The notes below the pieces were generated by a model. That model saw nothing but the letters and a program-made list of their open reading frames with translations. It made no database searches and was not told the origin of the DNA. A DNA stretch of 64,000 nt from Stercorarius parasiticus (taxonomy: Eukaryota; Chordata; Aves; Charadriiformes; Stercorariidae): the NCBI GenBank assembly GCA_013396915.1, contig VWZL01000359.1:178481-242480 (forward strand), read 5' to 3'. Position 1 is the stretch's first letter. Each line of letters begins with the position of its first letter. The translations under genes were made by a program, and so were the position numbers. Below, one piece after another: positions 22,342 through 34,400 of the stretch.

Positions 22342-25300
22342 GTTCAGAATCCCTTAATGGGTTTGGAGGGAGAATTTACGTTGGGATTTTTGAACTACAA
22401 ACATCAGTTGAAATACTTGTTTAAGAATAAGTATTTTTGGTGGAAGTCGTTGGGAAACTGATTTTCTTTCAAAAAAAAAAGCCAAAACCCAACCCCCAAA
22501 CCCAAGGTTTTTAGTTATTGTGGCAGTTTGTACACTTATTTTTAGAAAACTGCGATTTTTTAAAAAGATATAATAATGAAGGGATTTCTAGCCCTGGTGC
22601 AAACTAGTAAGCTGGCTCTGAGTGGTTGTGAGAATCCCAGTTGCAGATTTTGGATCTTGTTTTGACTGACACATTCTTCCTTTCAGTATGGCAACAATCG
22701 AGAAAAAGCACGACTTTTACAACAGTTGTCTTGGGTTTACAGGAAATTCAGTTGCTGTTTCGTTCACGTCTCATAAGCAATTAAAGGCCTTATTTGCAAA
22801 GCGGGTGCGATGCTTAGGTACCTTCCTGGGGGGACGTTACTTGTTCGTGCATCGGGGTTCACGTTCCCGAATTCCCCAGAACAAACACATTCAGGAACAT
22901 CGAGCTTGTATACTGAGAGCCTGAAGATGTACCAGTGCTTCCAGGAGAAAGTTGCAGGCAGGTTTTCTTGGAAAACAGGAGAAGAGAGGGTGTGTGGCAG
23001 GTTTCTCATTTCTGACGTGATTGTGCCCCTTCCTTCATCAGGGCCGAAACGCCAGCTCTTTCCCTAGCAGCTATTGTTTATTATATCTCAGCCTTGCCAT
23101 TATTTTGAGGTTTCAACATTAATTTTGATGCTGGAGGTGTTTTGAGGCAGTTCAGGCGTAAACGGCAACCTCCGGGCAGTGCCGGCCTGCCCTCCCGTCC
23201 TTCCTCATCGAAGGAGGCGATGCTTCAGCCCCGTATTCACGCAGGTCATCCCCACTCACTGAAGAAGTCCCGCTGAAATAAATGGCAGCGCCGGCACAAG
23301 TACAGATTTCTATAACCAGGCTGATCACTCTGGAAAATTTTGCCATCAAACGAAAGACAGGTGTCTAGATTTTCTGCTTTTTATATTCACGAAAGGTGGC
23401 AGAACTGCAGAAGAGTGAAAGTAAACACCATGCATAATTTAACAAATATTCACCGTGGAAATATTTTTAAGATTACCTGCTGAAGTCCCAGAAAAAATGT
23501 AAATAATTAATGTTGTGTGGTGTGGAAAACAACAGAGCTCTCGTGCAGTTTGCCAGGCCGACTGCTGGTGGTACTGCTCCGATGCAGCTGCACCAGTCAC
23601 TGGAACAGGTTTTATTCTGACAGTGTGTCGTACCTGCTTTCAATGCCATGCTTGGGCTCACGAGCTCATCTGCAGCCCCCAGTTCCACTGTCAGGCTGTA
23701 CATCTGCTTCCTCCCTGTCCTCAGAGCCCGGCCATGTGTCTAGAAGGGTTGGGTTAAGGCTGGGATTCCCTGGCATCTGCCTCGGTGTTGCCATTGCTTT
23801 GCTGTGGCACTGAGTAAATGTCGCTAAATGCAATTTTTTGACGGGTTGGGATTTGGGGTGAAGGATGGATGGATGGATAGATGGATGGATGGAAAAGAAT
23901 GGGAGACCTGTTGGGCTGCCACATCTACCCACATACACCTGCTTTGAAATAAAACGGAAAAATACAGAAGACAGAGTATAAACCACTGTATATTAGCAAA
24001 GAGCAGAGGACTGGCAATACTGGTTGGGATTGGTATTCCCTCGAGAGCAGAATCCTCTGTCTAAAAGCAGCTTAGACCAGCTGCTTCCAAGAAAGGACAA
24101 GAAACCTGAATGCTGCTATTACTACAGTTTCCTCCCCGTAAAACTTCTTCTATACCTGTTTTAAGTGAAGGGAGTATTATGCCCTGAGAAATGAGGGTCA
24201 ACACTTGTCTCAAAACTGTTGTCTTTTAATCCCTAGCAAGCAATCATTTCCAACAACATGACAAGAGAAAGAAAGCTTTTCTTAGATGCAAAGATTCCTG
24301 CATTTCAATCTGGATATATGATTTGATGCTCTTCCAGTTTCAAGCAGGCAAAACCAGAGACCCATAGTGAAATAAAGGCAATGAAAAGCAAGCAAAACTT
24401 GGCCAAAATGAAGCCAATGATCTTCAAGCTTTTGATTTCGGACAGCAAAGAGGAAAGGCACTGTTATGTGTTGCAGAGTGCAGGAGAGAGGCCATCATCA
24501 TTCCAGGCTGGGTTAATGCAAAGCCACAGAGCCCTGGGAAGGCGGTTTGTTTCCTCCGTCTCTCTATACCACATAGATATGGCCTTTGAGTAACCTGGGC
24601 ATATAGCAGAAGAAATGTCAAGAGATCAAATTGAGTTTATTTTTTCTGGGAATACCCATCAGGCTGCAAGAAAGAAAAGGTCACTATGTTTTTGACAGGG
24701 TTTAAAAATGTCCCCCAGATACTATGGCCTGTGCAAATGCAAAGCTCGAGTATTTCTGGGAAAGCTGCAGTGGTCCTAGTGGTGATCCTCTCTCCGTTCT
24801 CTGAAGAGAGAAGCCAATTAGAAAAATTAACTACACTTTTTAAATCCTAACTGCAACGAGTGTAGGCTTTTCTGTTTGCTTTATTGTATCGCAGGCACTC
24901 CAGTTAGAAGAATGGCAGTCCCTGTGGGATTTGTAGGAAATTTGATCTTACAAGGTACTTCTTTCAGGAATGGCTGCAGGTAAGTCCTCCACTGCACCAT
25001 TTAATCACATGGTTGTAGGCATTAATTATTTTTCACTAGAAGCCAGACATATTTAAAAGACTGAGATGCTGAATCCCAAATACTCCAAAAAAACAGTGAT
25101 CAAAAACTCCCTGGTTATTTGAAAACTGCCTCGAGATACACAGATGTAATTAAAATTTCATTTTTGTTGCAAAAAAAAAAAAAAGTAAATCATTATTCTT
25201 TTACCAAGAGCTTTTTTTTAATTAGAGAAGCCAGTTTCTGCTTAGCATATTTAAGACTTCAGCTGCATTGAATGAAGTACTGTGGATTCATACACAGCAT

Positions 25301-25728
25301 CCCGCCCCTTAGCATTTCAGGGCTGTACCGGGCACTGGATGCGGGAGAGAGCAGCACTCCCCTGCGGGATCTTCCAGGCAACGTTTCTGAGCCCTTTGCC
25401 AATGATGTGACTCACTATCTGGAGGTGAGATCATTAGGCACTATTAGCGCTGCTGGTATGTAGGTGGCACAGAGAGACCGAGGGATTAAGGATTGCGTCT
25501 CCCGCCTCCTCCGTGTTGTGCATCGGGGTGAGGCAGCGCCCAAGCAGCACATCTCTCTGCGTTTGCACAGCCCTCAGCTGAAGCTGTTGTCCCCGGTGTC
25601 TTCTCCAGCCTGGGCCATGCCTTCTCAAAAGGGAGAGGGGGCAGAGCCGGGCTCTTCCCTCCAGCCAAGCATCTCGGCGCTGGGCAGTGGGGGCCGAGAC
25701 GTAGCTCCATTGGCAAGTGCATGTAGAG
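22342..25728. other. Single-copy DNA without recognisable gene
   Basis: Holds an A-run with C-rich purine/pyrimidine mix near 22470-22506, the GGAT microsatellite at 23863 and a 14-base A run at 25171-25184. Frames at 22688-23067, 23473-23986 and 25464-25742 overlap each other and match nothing I recognise. Confidence 0.55.
23863..23893. repeat. GGAT microsatellite
   Basis: About seven GGAT/GATG units with one GATA interruption. Directly visible. Confidence 0.92.
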
Positions 25729-25889
25729 TCACAGAATCATAGAATGTGTTGGGTTGGAAGGGACCTTTAAAGGTCATCCAGTCCAACCCTCCTGCAGTAA
25801 GCAAGGACATCTTTAACTGGATCAGGTTGCTCAGAGCCTCATCAAGCTTGGCCTTGAATGTCTCCAGGGATGGGGCCTCCACCATCTGA
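25729..25889 (-). mobile_element. CR1 LINE 3' tail (TACTGCAGG-type group)
   Basis: Minus-strand tail of about 160 bp. The left border TCACAGAATCATAGAATGTG is the reversed tail repeat, then TTGGAAGGGACCTTTAAAGG, CTGCAGTAAGCAAGGACATC and GGTTGCTCAGAGCCTCATCA, ending within the ORF2 C-terminus ([19 protein letters not shown] in the sense reading). The CTTACTGCAGG 3' UTR marks a different subfamily from the copies at 17574, 22199, 36383 and 54964. The copies at 40151 and 47264 share it. A 199-codon minus-strand frame at 25625-26224 reads through this tail and is an artefact. Confidence 0.96.
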
Positions 25890-26516
25890 GGGAAGGTGGA
25901 AGAACCCCCCAGCACCTCACTGGGCTGACGGGGAGGGGACAGGGGCCAAACCTGGAGTGTGAGGAGCTGCCCGACGGCTGGGTCAAAGCCCGGATGCGAT
26001 GAATCACCCCAGCCGCATGATTCGCAGCCCTTCTTGTCTTCATGAGGAGCACAGCTTGTCCAAAAAATTTCCACCCACATTTTATATGGCAAAATGAGCC
26101 TGTTTTTCAAAATATGTTTTGTTTCTTCAGGTTTTGTCAATGAGCTCAGCGTAGATCTGCGGTTTCCTCTGTGCCTTTGAGAGTGAGTCAGGTCCCCGCC
26201 TCCCGCTGCTCCTTCTCCATGCAATGGGAGTCACTGGTTTCCTTATGCCCCAGGTGTGTGCTCAGGATAAGGGCAAGGAAACCTGGGCTGGCAATGAAAA
26301 TGTAGGCAAGTAACCGCTCTCAAATCCAAATGGCAAAGAAGAGCTCTTTCTCCAGAAAACATCTGGGGCTGCAAAGAAACCAGTCCTGCTGCAAGCCCCT
26401 GCCAGGGAGGTGCAAGTGAGCTTTGGTGTGCGGAGATAGGCTTTTTCTGTAATTCCCACCTCATCCATGTTTTCCTTTCAGCCTCTATTCACTGTTAATT
26501 ATTGTTTCATTTCTCT

Positions 26517-26555
26517 TGTACCCATTGTACCCATTTCTATTGTACCCATTTCTCT
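26517..26555. repeat. Short tandem repeat, TGTACCCAT-core
   Basis: Three occurrences of TGTACCCAT spaced 9 to 15 bases apart, separated by TTCTAT or T. Directly visible. Confidence 0.8.
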
Positions 26556-27998
26556 TGTCTTTTTTCCCCAGGCAATTGCTGTGAGGCACTTGGAGGTTAA
26601 TGGGCCGTGCGTTTATTTTTAGCTCAGCATCTCTTTAACATAGGAAAACCTGGCTGATGGCAAAATAAGCGCCTCCAGCCAGCATGAATAGTTCCTGCCT
26701 CAAGTGCCCTTCCAGATATTATTTCATAATTTTTTTCAATGAAGCGACAGCAAATACCCAGTGACCTGCTGCACAAGACACAACACGTGGACTCTCGCGT
26801 CTCTATGACAGGCGCTTGCGGGTAGAGACTGCCTGGAAGGGCAGAAATGCTTCCAGCAAATTGTGGTGCGCCAGCTTCACCTCTGCTGCAGGTACACAGA
26901 AACAGCAGAAAATGGAAGAACACTCCAAAAAAAGACACTATTCCTCTGTACAAATTGTAGATTACCCCCTCCACCCCAGTCGGAAGGACTTCGTGAAAGC
27001 CACATCAGTGGTGAAGCACCCCAGAAAATGTGAAACTCTTCTGAAAGTCTAACCAGTGGTGATGGAGGGCTGGGAGAAAATGGTTGCACAGACGTGGAGA
27101 CAGTCCAGAATAAGCCTGTGGCCTTGTGAGTAGAATTTGCCAGACAAAAGCATCCTCCTGGCCTGGGCTGTAGTGTCTGAAGCACAGCTCTTACCGCTAG
27201 CAATGTGGGGTGGTGCACAGACCTAGAGCCAGAGCTCAAAGGCAACGGCCATAACTGAGATGCACACACACTGGCGTAAGCCGTGAGATGTCCCAAAAAA
27301 GGGAGGGACCAACCTGAAAGCAAAAGGTTATCTTAATAACTTCAAGTCACACGGAGGGGTGCCGAGTGCCAGAATTAGTTGTAGTGGGGCAGAAAAGCCA
27401 GGAGCAGTAGAAGTGGGCAAAACTCACTTTGCATTACAGTGACTACACAGGAGGGTGTAGGATCTCGGGGTGGAAATCATCAGATGGACTGCAGATGTTT
27501 CTAAAGCATGATACCTCTCACCTCAAAGAAGAATAATACTACAGTACCAGGTATATAATTCTGCATGATGGGACACAACCCTGCAGCAACCTTTAGCACT
27601 GAGAGGCCCAGGTGGCACATTCCCAGCCCCTGTTGTCGGTATATGGGAAAGTTCTCAATGCCAAATGCTCATTCAAAGCAGCTACAGGAGAAGATGTTAA
27701 AAAGGTTGAATCTGGGCCTTTCCGTTTAGTTTAATTTAATTTCTTTAATTTCCTTAAGGAGTTGAGAAGTCTAAGTAAAGAACCAGATAAATTTTATACT
27801 GATCTTGGCTGAACAACATTACTGATGAATTGCTGAGGCTTATCGTGCACGCAGAAGAGCCTAGGGAGGTAGAACAGTCCTTTCTGAGCAGTGGTTGGAC
27901 AAAACCACACGTATGTTATGGTTTTTTGTTTTTCCAGAGCTATCCCTTGCCAAGACCCTCTTCCGCGGAGGTTTCTGCTGTTACTGGTAGCAGCTTGG

Positions 27999-28021
27999 CC
28001 AGGCAGGCAGGCAGGCAGGCA
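27999..28021. repeat. GGCA microsatellite
   Basis: About five to six AGGC units in perfect tandem. Directly visible. Confidence 0.92.
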
Positions 28022-31000
28022 TGGCTGCAAGGGGCTGGAGAAGGTGAGAGAAAAGGTGATGTACATGGGAAAGGTATTGGAAGAGGATGGAGAGGACCAA
28101 CAGAGTGTTCATGCCCTGGATAAAGGGACTCTGGAGATAATCCCACCAATGCCGAGGAACTGGGATGCTGGGGCTTCAGGGGAGACTCGGATGGCCCAGA
28201 GGTCTCAGAGGTCTCAGAGTTGGTTTGTTCATAATTAGCAGGTATGTTGTTTGTATGCAGCTGGAGTTCTTTGTGAGGTCCACGTGGGCTGCTAACTGCT
28301 GTTGTGGGTGGGTGGGTGTGAGTGAGGACAATGTGATGAGCTGAGAGATGCTCTCTGAAGAGCTGCTGGATGTTGCAGGTAGGGTTGCCTTCAGCCCTGG
28401 TCAGCTGGGACCGGACGCCAAGGTGGAGCATGGAGGTACCTGCTGTCTCACAGCCTGAGCTGCAAAGCCTTACCGAGGGGAGGGCACAGGGCAGGAGGGA
28501 CATCGTCCCCCGTGGAAAGCACAGGGGGGCACCACCACAGCTGCAAGCTTAGTGCCTGGCCTCCTTTGGGGCAAAAAGGAGATGGTGTCCCACTGCAGAA
28601 GCTTTCACCTCTCCTCTGAACAGCTGGGCGTTTGCAGGCTGCTGTTTGGCCTTGATATTTTTAAATCATTTTGATTCTTTTTGAGGGTCATTTCAGAAGC
28701 AGCAAGCGCGTATGGGGTACCTGGAGTGGCAGATCTGACTCAGCAGCAGCTTGGTCACTGAGAGGCACCTTTCGCTACAAAGCTCCTTGTCCCCACCACC
28801 CCGAGGAGTGCACCGATGCCTTGCGAAATGGCCCATCCGCAGCCTCGTGAGGGGTTGTGCAATGGGCTTCGGAGATTGCTGGCCTGTCCAATCATCAGAA
28901 ACACAAAAAGCTGCACAAAGTCAATATACATGAACACTAGTTTTATCTCCTTGAAAATGCATGCCGTGTGAAGGGCTCACCAGCTGCAAGGTTTCCCTTA
29001 CAACTGTTTAACACGTGATGTTTTGACCAGGGTTGTGATGGGCAGCACCTTTTAGTGGCCACATCTGCCATGGTCCACACTTGAATCTTCTCCTTTGGAT
29101 GAAGCTTGCAATCTTGGCACATGCTGGCGTGGTGTCAGGTTTCTGTAGAGCTGCACCCACTCACACCAGAAGAATGAAGGACCTGTATAGCTTCATGAAG
29201 TGGAACAGGGCTTATTCCTACAGTGTTGTGGTGGTTGTTCCATGTAGAGCATGAATTTTGACTAACGGGACACTATTCTTGGCCTGCATTTATTTTATAC
29301 CCTGCTTGGTGTGCATGGTGCTTTTAAACCTCAAGGCTTTTCCTGATGGTTTCCTAGACTAGTTTTCATATTCACCTGGGGTCTGCAGTGCCAGAAGTGA
29401 CACCACCACAGCCTTCTCTAAAGGACTTCCAAGACACTTCATACACCACGCAGGCAGCAGCGTCACTTTGCTGGGCTGCAATTTAGCAGCCTGATCACAT
29501 GAAATACAAGGCTCCCGAGGCTGGTTTTCTAGCCTTGGCACCTTGCTGACTGCCCAGGCAAAACCTGTAGATGAAGGCCGTATGCCACAATACGTCTTTG
29601 CGGGATGGTGACACAGTGGTCTCCTGTGCAAGCAGCAGGAAGAGCGAGAACCAGGGCTGCTCTCAAAGGCAGGGCTTGGCTCATGCTTTGGGGGCCACCC
29701 CAGGACTGGGCAGCGGCTGCAAGGAGAAACTACCTTCTGGTGAGCTCCCCTTTCAACAGGTGGCTCTGCATGGTTATCTTTGGTTTTGAAGGACATTCTT
29801 TAAAGCAGGCGGCAGGAAAAACACCACCTGTGGCTCAGATACTGCTGGTTTCCTCCTAGCCTTCCCTCAGTCCCACTCCAGGAGTGAAATCTGGGGGAGG
29901 GCAAGAATCGCCTCTCTCCTTTCATGTCAGCTATAAAGCGCAAAAGGATAAGGGGACAAACTTTGGGATTGCACCCAGGAGAGGCCAGGGAAGGGGATCA
30001 GGGGCTTAGCATGGGGCAAAGGTGCCAAAAGTCACCCCTCCTGCCATGGAGCTGCACGAGGATGGGTGAGCAAGCCTCATCCTTTTTTTTTTCTCCAGTT
30101 GTGGGACTTTAATAATGCATGATTCAGGAAAGTGCTGCATACAGCAATTACTCATAAAGTCCATCCAACTCATGTGTGAATGAAGACCGAAGTATCAAGC
30201 TTGCCCTTAGCCCTTAGTAAGGAACAAGTTGAGTCCCATTTGGATCATTGATTTCAAGTGAGAGTTCAATATCAAAATGCTTTTGACATATTTGCCGGCT
30301 CTGTAGTTTGTAGAAGTTATTTGCTGTCGCTGCATTTTCAGTTTGTCTCCTGACTCTGGGAGCAGAGTTGTCAGGTGTGATCTCAGAGGGGGGACATCTC
30401 CAGCTAAGTGACGGCTGGTGGCTGGCCTCCGGGATGACAAGGTGATGAGTTTGGCTCATAGAAGATATCGGGAGCCCCTGTTACAGCCTCTCTGGAGAAA
30501 GCACAGGGACTGGCAGGAGAAGGACAGGAATTCATCCACTCCTATCAGTCCAACCCCAGTTCACATCTCAGGGGTCAACACACATGCTAGGAGGACCTGT
30601 GTGCAAGTTCATGACGGGATTTGAGATTGAATATAAAACCTTTCTCAGTCCAGGGGGGAAATATCTCAGTGAATTGGATGGCTTTGGGTCACATTTCGGG
30701 TCCATACAACTCCATTAGCTTGTGAAACCTTACTAAACTGGAAGCTCGTCTCTGGTGGAGACCAGCTCATTCTGTGAAAGCTATTTTGCAGAATTTTGCA
30801 GTGCATTTTATGCCATTTTTTCCATGCCAGATGCTTTTCTATCTTCTTGCTTTCCTTCCCTGCTGTTGACAGTGATTCAGAGCCACTGAGGGCAGAGACA
30901 CCACCCAAGAACTTAGATTTTGAAACGTAATGCTTAGTAATTAGATAAAAACTTGCACAGGGATTAGCCAATTCCCTATGATTAATACCAGCCTATAAGT

Positions 31001-31325
31001 TTTATTAATGAGCATTTCAACCAAGGAATGCATTTTCTAAGTCTATAAAGTATCCACTATATTTTCCCGAGTTCCTTCATAGTCTTATAATTATAAAAGC
31101 CCCATGTGTTTTTATCACTACACCATAATTGCTGGGTGGGATCAGGAAGGAATGTATCCTTATGTCATATAGATATCGCTATCACAAGGGCATTACAGTG
31201 TGGGGTTTTTTTGGTCTTCTGTGGCTTCAGAAATAGGTCACTGCTGAAGAAATACAAGACCATTGGCAAATTCTGGTGGTACAGTTTATGCACTCCTGTA
31301 TGATCTGAGGATCTGATGTGACTGG

Positions 31326-31403
31326 GGGCATCCTCATTGCAGGAGGGTCAGACTAAATGACCTTTAAAGGTCCCTCCCAACCCAAACCATTCTATGATTC
31401 TAT
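31326..31403 (+). mobile_element. CR1 LINE 3' tail, very short
   Basis: Only the last 78 bp of a plus-strand CR1. It runs from GGGGGCATCCTCATTGCAGG through AAATGACCTTTAAAGGTCCC and ends with CCATTCTATGATTCTAT. The ATTGCAGG motif resembles the TACTGCAGG group. Extreme 5' truncation like this is usual for CR1. Confidence 0.9.
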
Positions 31404-34400
31404 CCTGGCCTCTAGGTCAGCGACATCTTCTTCCTTATCCCCAAATCTGGTCTATTTTGCTGACGATTAGGATAATAGGCTGGAAGCTTTTGCAGGGGTA
31501 CATTTTTGCCACCAGGCTGCTTCTCAGGGTCACTGCAAAAGGAAAGCTGGTGCTGCTGCAGGCTTTGACTGGTGGTGACCAAGTACGATGCCACCTCAGA
31601 AGCAGGGAAAGTGAAGGAAAACATTCACAAGTGAGTTGTTGGCCCCTCTATGTCAATAAGGCCAGTGCTTTCCCAGGGAGGATGAGAAGGTGTGTGGCTC
31701 CTTGGAGCCACATGAAGACAGGGAGAAGGAGAGGGCACGCAGTGCTGCAGACACCAGCACCCTGTGGCAGAGGGGGCAGAGCCAAAGAGAAAAGGACCAC
31801 CTCCTTGTTGGAGTTACGGATGGAGTTTGTGCAAAGGGAGGAATGACGATCGGGACAACAGGATGCCATGGAGTCTCTGCCAGCTACTTTGGATGTCCTC
31901 TGCCCAGGGCCACATTCCCAGGGCCCAGATGTGGGGCTAAAAAACCATGTGTCAAACGCTGGAGCCTGGCCCACCCGCACAGCCCGGTTGCCCGAGCCAG
32001 CGCTCAGTCCCAGCCACGCGGGCAGCAGGCCATTTTGCAGGGGCAGTGGTGCAGGCACCTCTGGGACATTCGTGGAGATGGTGCTCTGAGGGACCAGAAG
32101 GTCCTTCCCCACCCGAGAGAGTCCCCCCTGGCAGGTCACTGCACTGGGTGTGCAGTGCTGCACCCACCGCCAGCTCCTCGCCACCTTTCAAATGGAAATG
32201 AGTACTACTTAAATGGTTTGAAGGTGCCATAAAAGAATTCCCCCAAACGGAATAGACAGATGCTGAAGAGCACTTTGTGATGAATAAATGATCTGACAAA
32301 AAGGAACAAGAGTGAGCATGTAGGTGCTTCCTGCCTCACACACACATGGCAGAGCTCTTCCCTGCCACCTACTCACAACCTCTTTACCCTTTCGAGTTTA
32401 TAGTCATATAAATATGTACCTTGTACTCTACTATACCCTATAGTCTAGTTTATATAACCTTATTGCTTCCATGTTCCTAGCCCTAGACCAAAACACACTG
32501 TGCAGCCTGACCCACCTTTGAGATAATTTCTTTGCCGTGCTGAGCCTTAGAAAACCAGGTTTGGCCAATGGCTAAGTGCCTTTTTGTCCCCCTGCGCAGC
32601 AATGAAGGGGGGGGCACGGCACCCATTGGGCCCGCTCCCACAGCACCCAAACACATGACTACTCCCGCTGCCTTCATGTAAACAAGAACCCCAGAATCAG
32701 AGCCTTCAGGGCTAGAAAATATTCTCGCGTTGATATTTATTCATTCTCATTTGGCAGCTCAGCTTGCACTTTGATAAACAGCTGCTGAGAAGGAGGCAGT
32801 GGGCAGGAGTGCTTGGGGAGGGCAAGTAAGAAGGAAGGGGTGGACGGGGCTTGCGGCAGGAGCTCAGAACTCCAAACCCTGGGCAGCACCAGCGATATGT
32901 GCTGCATGTCAGAGGCAAGGAGGCAGTTGTGGTTTTAATTTAAGTGGGAAACTTATCATTATTTGCAAAAAGCTGCCTGTAACGTTTTGCCTCTTTGCAG
33001 CACAAGTGGCATTTGTGGCTGGACAGAGAGAGCTCAAGCATTTGCAAGTCACCTGGCAGGAACAAAATGTCTCTTCTGCTCCTCCCAGTCACCTGATTTC
33101 CTGGGGAGCTGCCATCCCCTGGACGCATTGAGCCAAAGTCAACGGGAACCCGTCACCTTGGGTCTGCTTCCCCAGGGATGCCAGCATCTTTTTTGCAGCT
33201 GGGCATGAGCCGCCCGGCACCAGCAGCGCTGCGGTGGCACCGGAGCAGTGCCAGGACACCTGGCTTGTCACCCCCTGCACAGCACTGGCTGCAGGGGCTC
33301 TGCTCACTCTGTGGAGCCGAGTGGCCTGCCAACATCGGAGTCAGTGCTGGGGTAGAGCAAGGAAAAAGGCAGCGTGGACATCCCCCCGCTCCCCATCTGC
33401 TTTTCCTACTTAGGTTGCAAACTCTTTGGGGTAGGGGCCATCACTGGGACAGAGACCCACTATGGTTGGGACTGGAGATAACCCAGTAACAGCAGGACAT
33501 ATTAATTCTCCCAAAAGTTCATTCCTGGGTGCTCGTCTCCTTGGGTGATTCATTATTAATGGTGTCTGCCTGCCTTTTTTTCAGCAGTCCCTTTTAAATT
33601 CAGTTACACGCTTCTTCATTTGTAGAGAAAGAGGAGCTGAATGAACATGTCACCAGCTTGTCACTTTTTCATTCCTCTCTGTGCCTCTGCCCTTCCTTTA
33701 TATAGTATGAACCAATTTTAGAAAAGCCTCCGGTGCCATTGATGATCCATTGCCTCTGAGAACCAGAGGGCTAGCGAACAGCCAAGGTGGGCATGCTGCT
33801 TGCCGTGCGGGGTCACCGCCGAGGAAAGAACGGTACCAGCACGGGCAGCGTTGGCGCAAAGCTGATGGTGGTGGTGTACGTTCTGCTGCAGCCACTTCAA
33901 AAATTTCCATTTTTAAGCCTTTTATTTTTAACTAGAGTAAACTGATGGATCCCACACCTTTTAAAGAAACGCTTTAGGCTGCACTGAATGCAGCTATTGC
34001 ATATAGAGGGGCTGAATATGCAACGAGAGAAACGGGATGAATTTTTAAAGCCCAGGTGCCCTGCAAAGAGAGAACTTGCAATCTGCCTCGGTGCCCGTCA
34101 CTTGCGCAGCCCGGGGCTGTGCTCAGCCCGACCCTTGGTCCAGGCAGCACCAGATCTCATCCTCGCTTCAAGGAAGAACAAACCAGGGGTATGAGCCCAG
34201 GCGTTCCCCCACACGTCCCCAGTGGGTCCTTGTTTTGGCTAAACATGCCATCACAGGAATGAAGAGGCAAATCTGGTCCAGCTCCATCCCAACATCGCTG
34301 CTGCGGCCATGGGCATCAGACGGAGCTCCTGCAGACAGACCCCGGGGGAGGCAGCTCCTGGCCGGGCAGTAGAAGCTCCAGATGGCAGCTCGGCTCTGCG

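Larger units (their letters stand above)
25890..31325. other. GC-moderate DNA without recognisable gene
   Basis: Contains a short tandem TTGTACCCATTTCT repeat (26517-26555), a strong pyrimidine tract ending CCCCAG at about 26571 that could be a splice acceptor, a GGCA microsatellite (27999-28021), and the AT-rich conserved-element candidate 30960-31100. Frames up to 187 codons (27940-28503 minus) have low-complexity Pro/Ser/His composition and match no family. Confidence 0.5.

Noticed and set aside
25625..26224. Longest frame in the window, 199 codons, minus strand
   Set aside because: It reads through a CR1 tail (residues including [15 protein letters not shown]) and its untranslated 3' end into unrelated DNA on both sides; no domain beyond the CR1 remnant.
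31648..32232. Overlapping 178- and 180-codon frames on opposite strands
   Set aside because: Mutual shadows in GC-rich DNA where stop codons are rare; no recognisable domain and no splice context.
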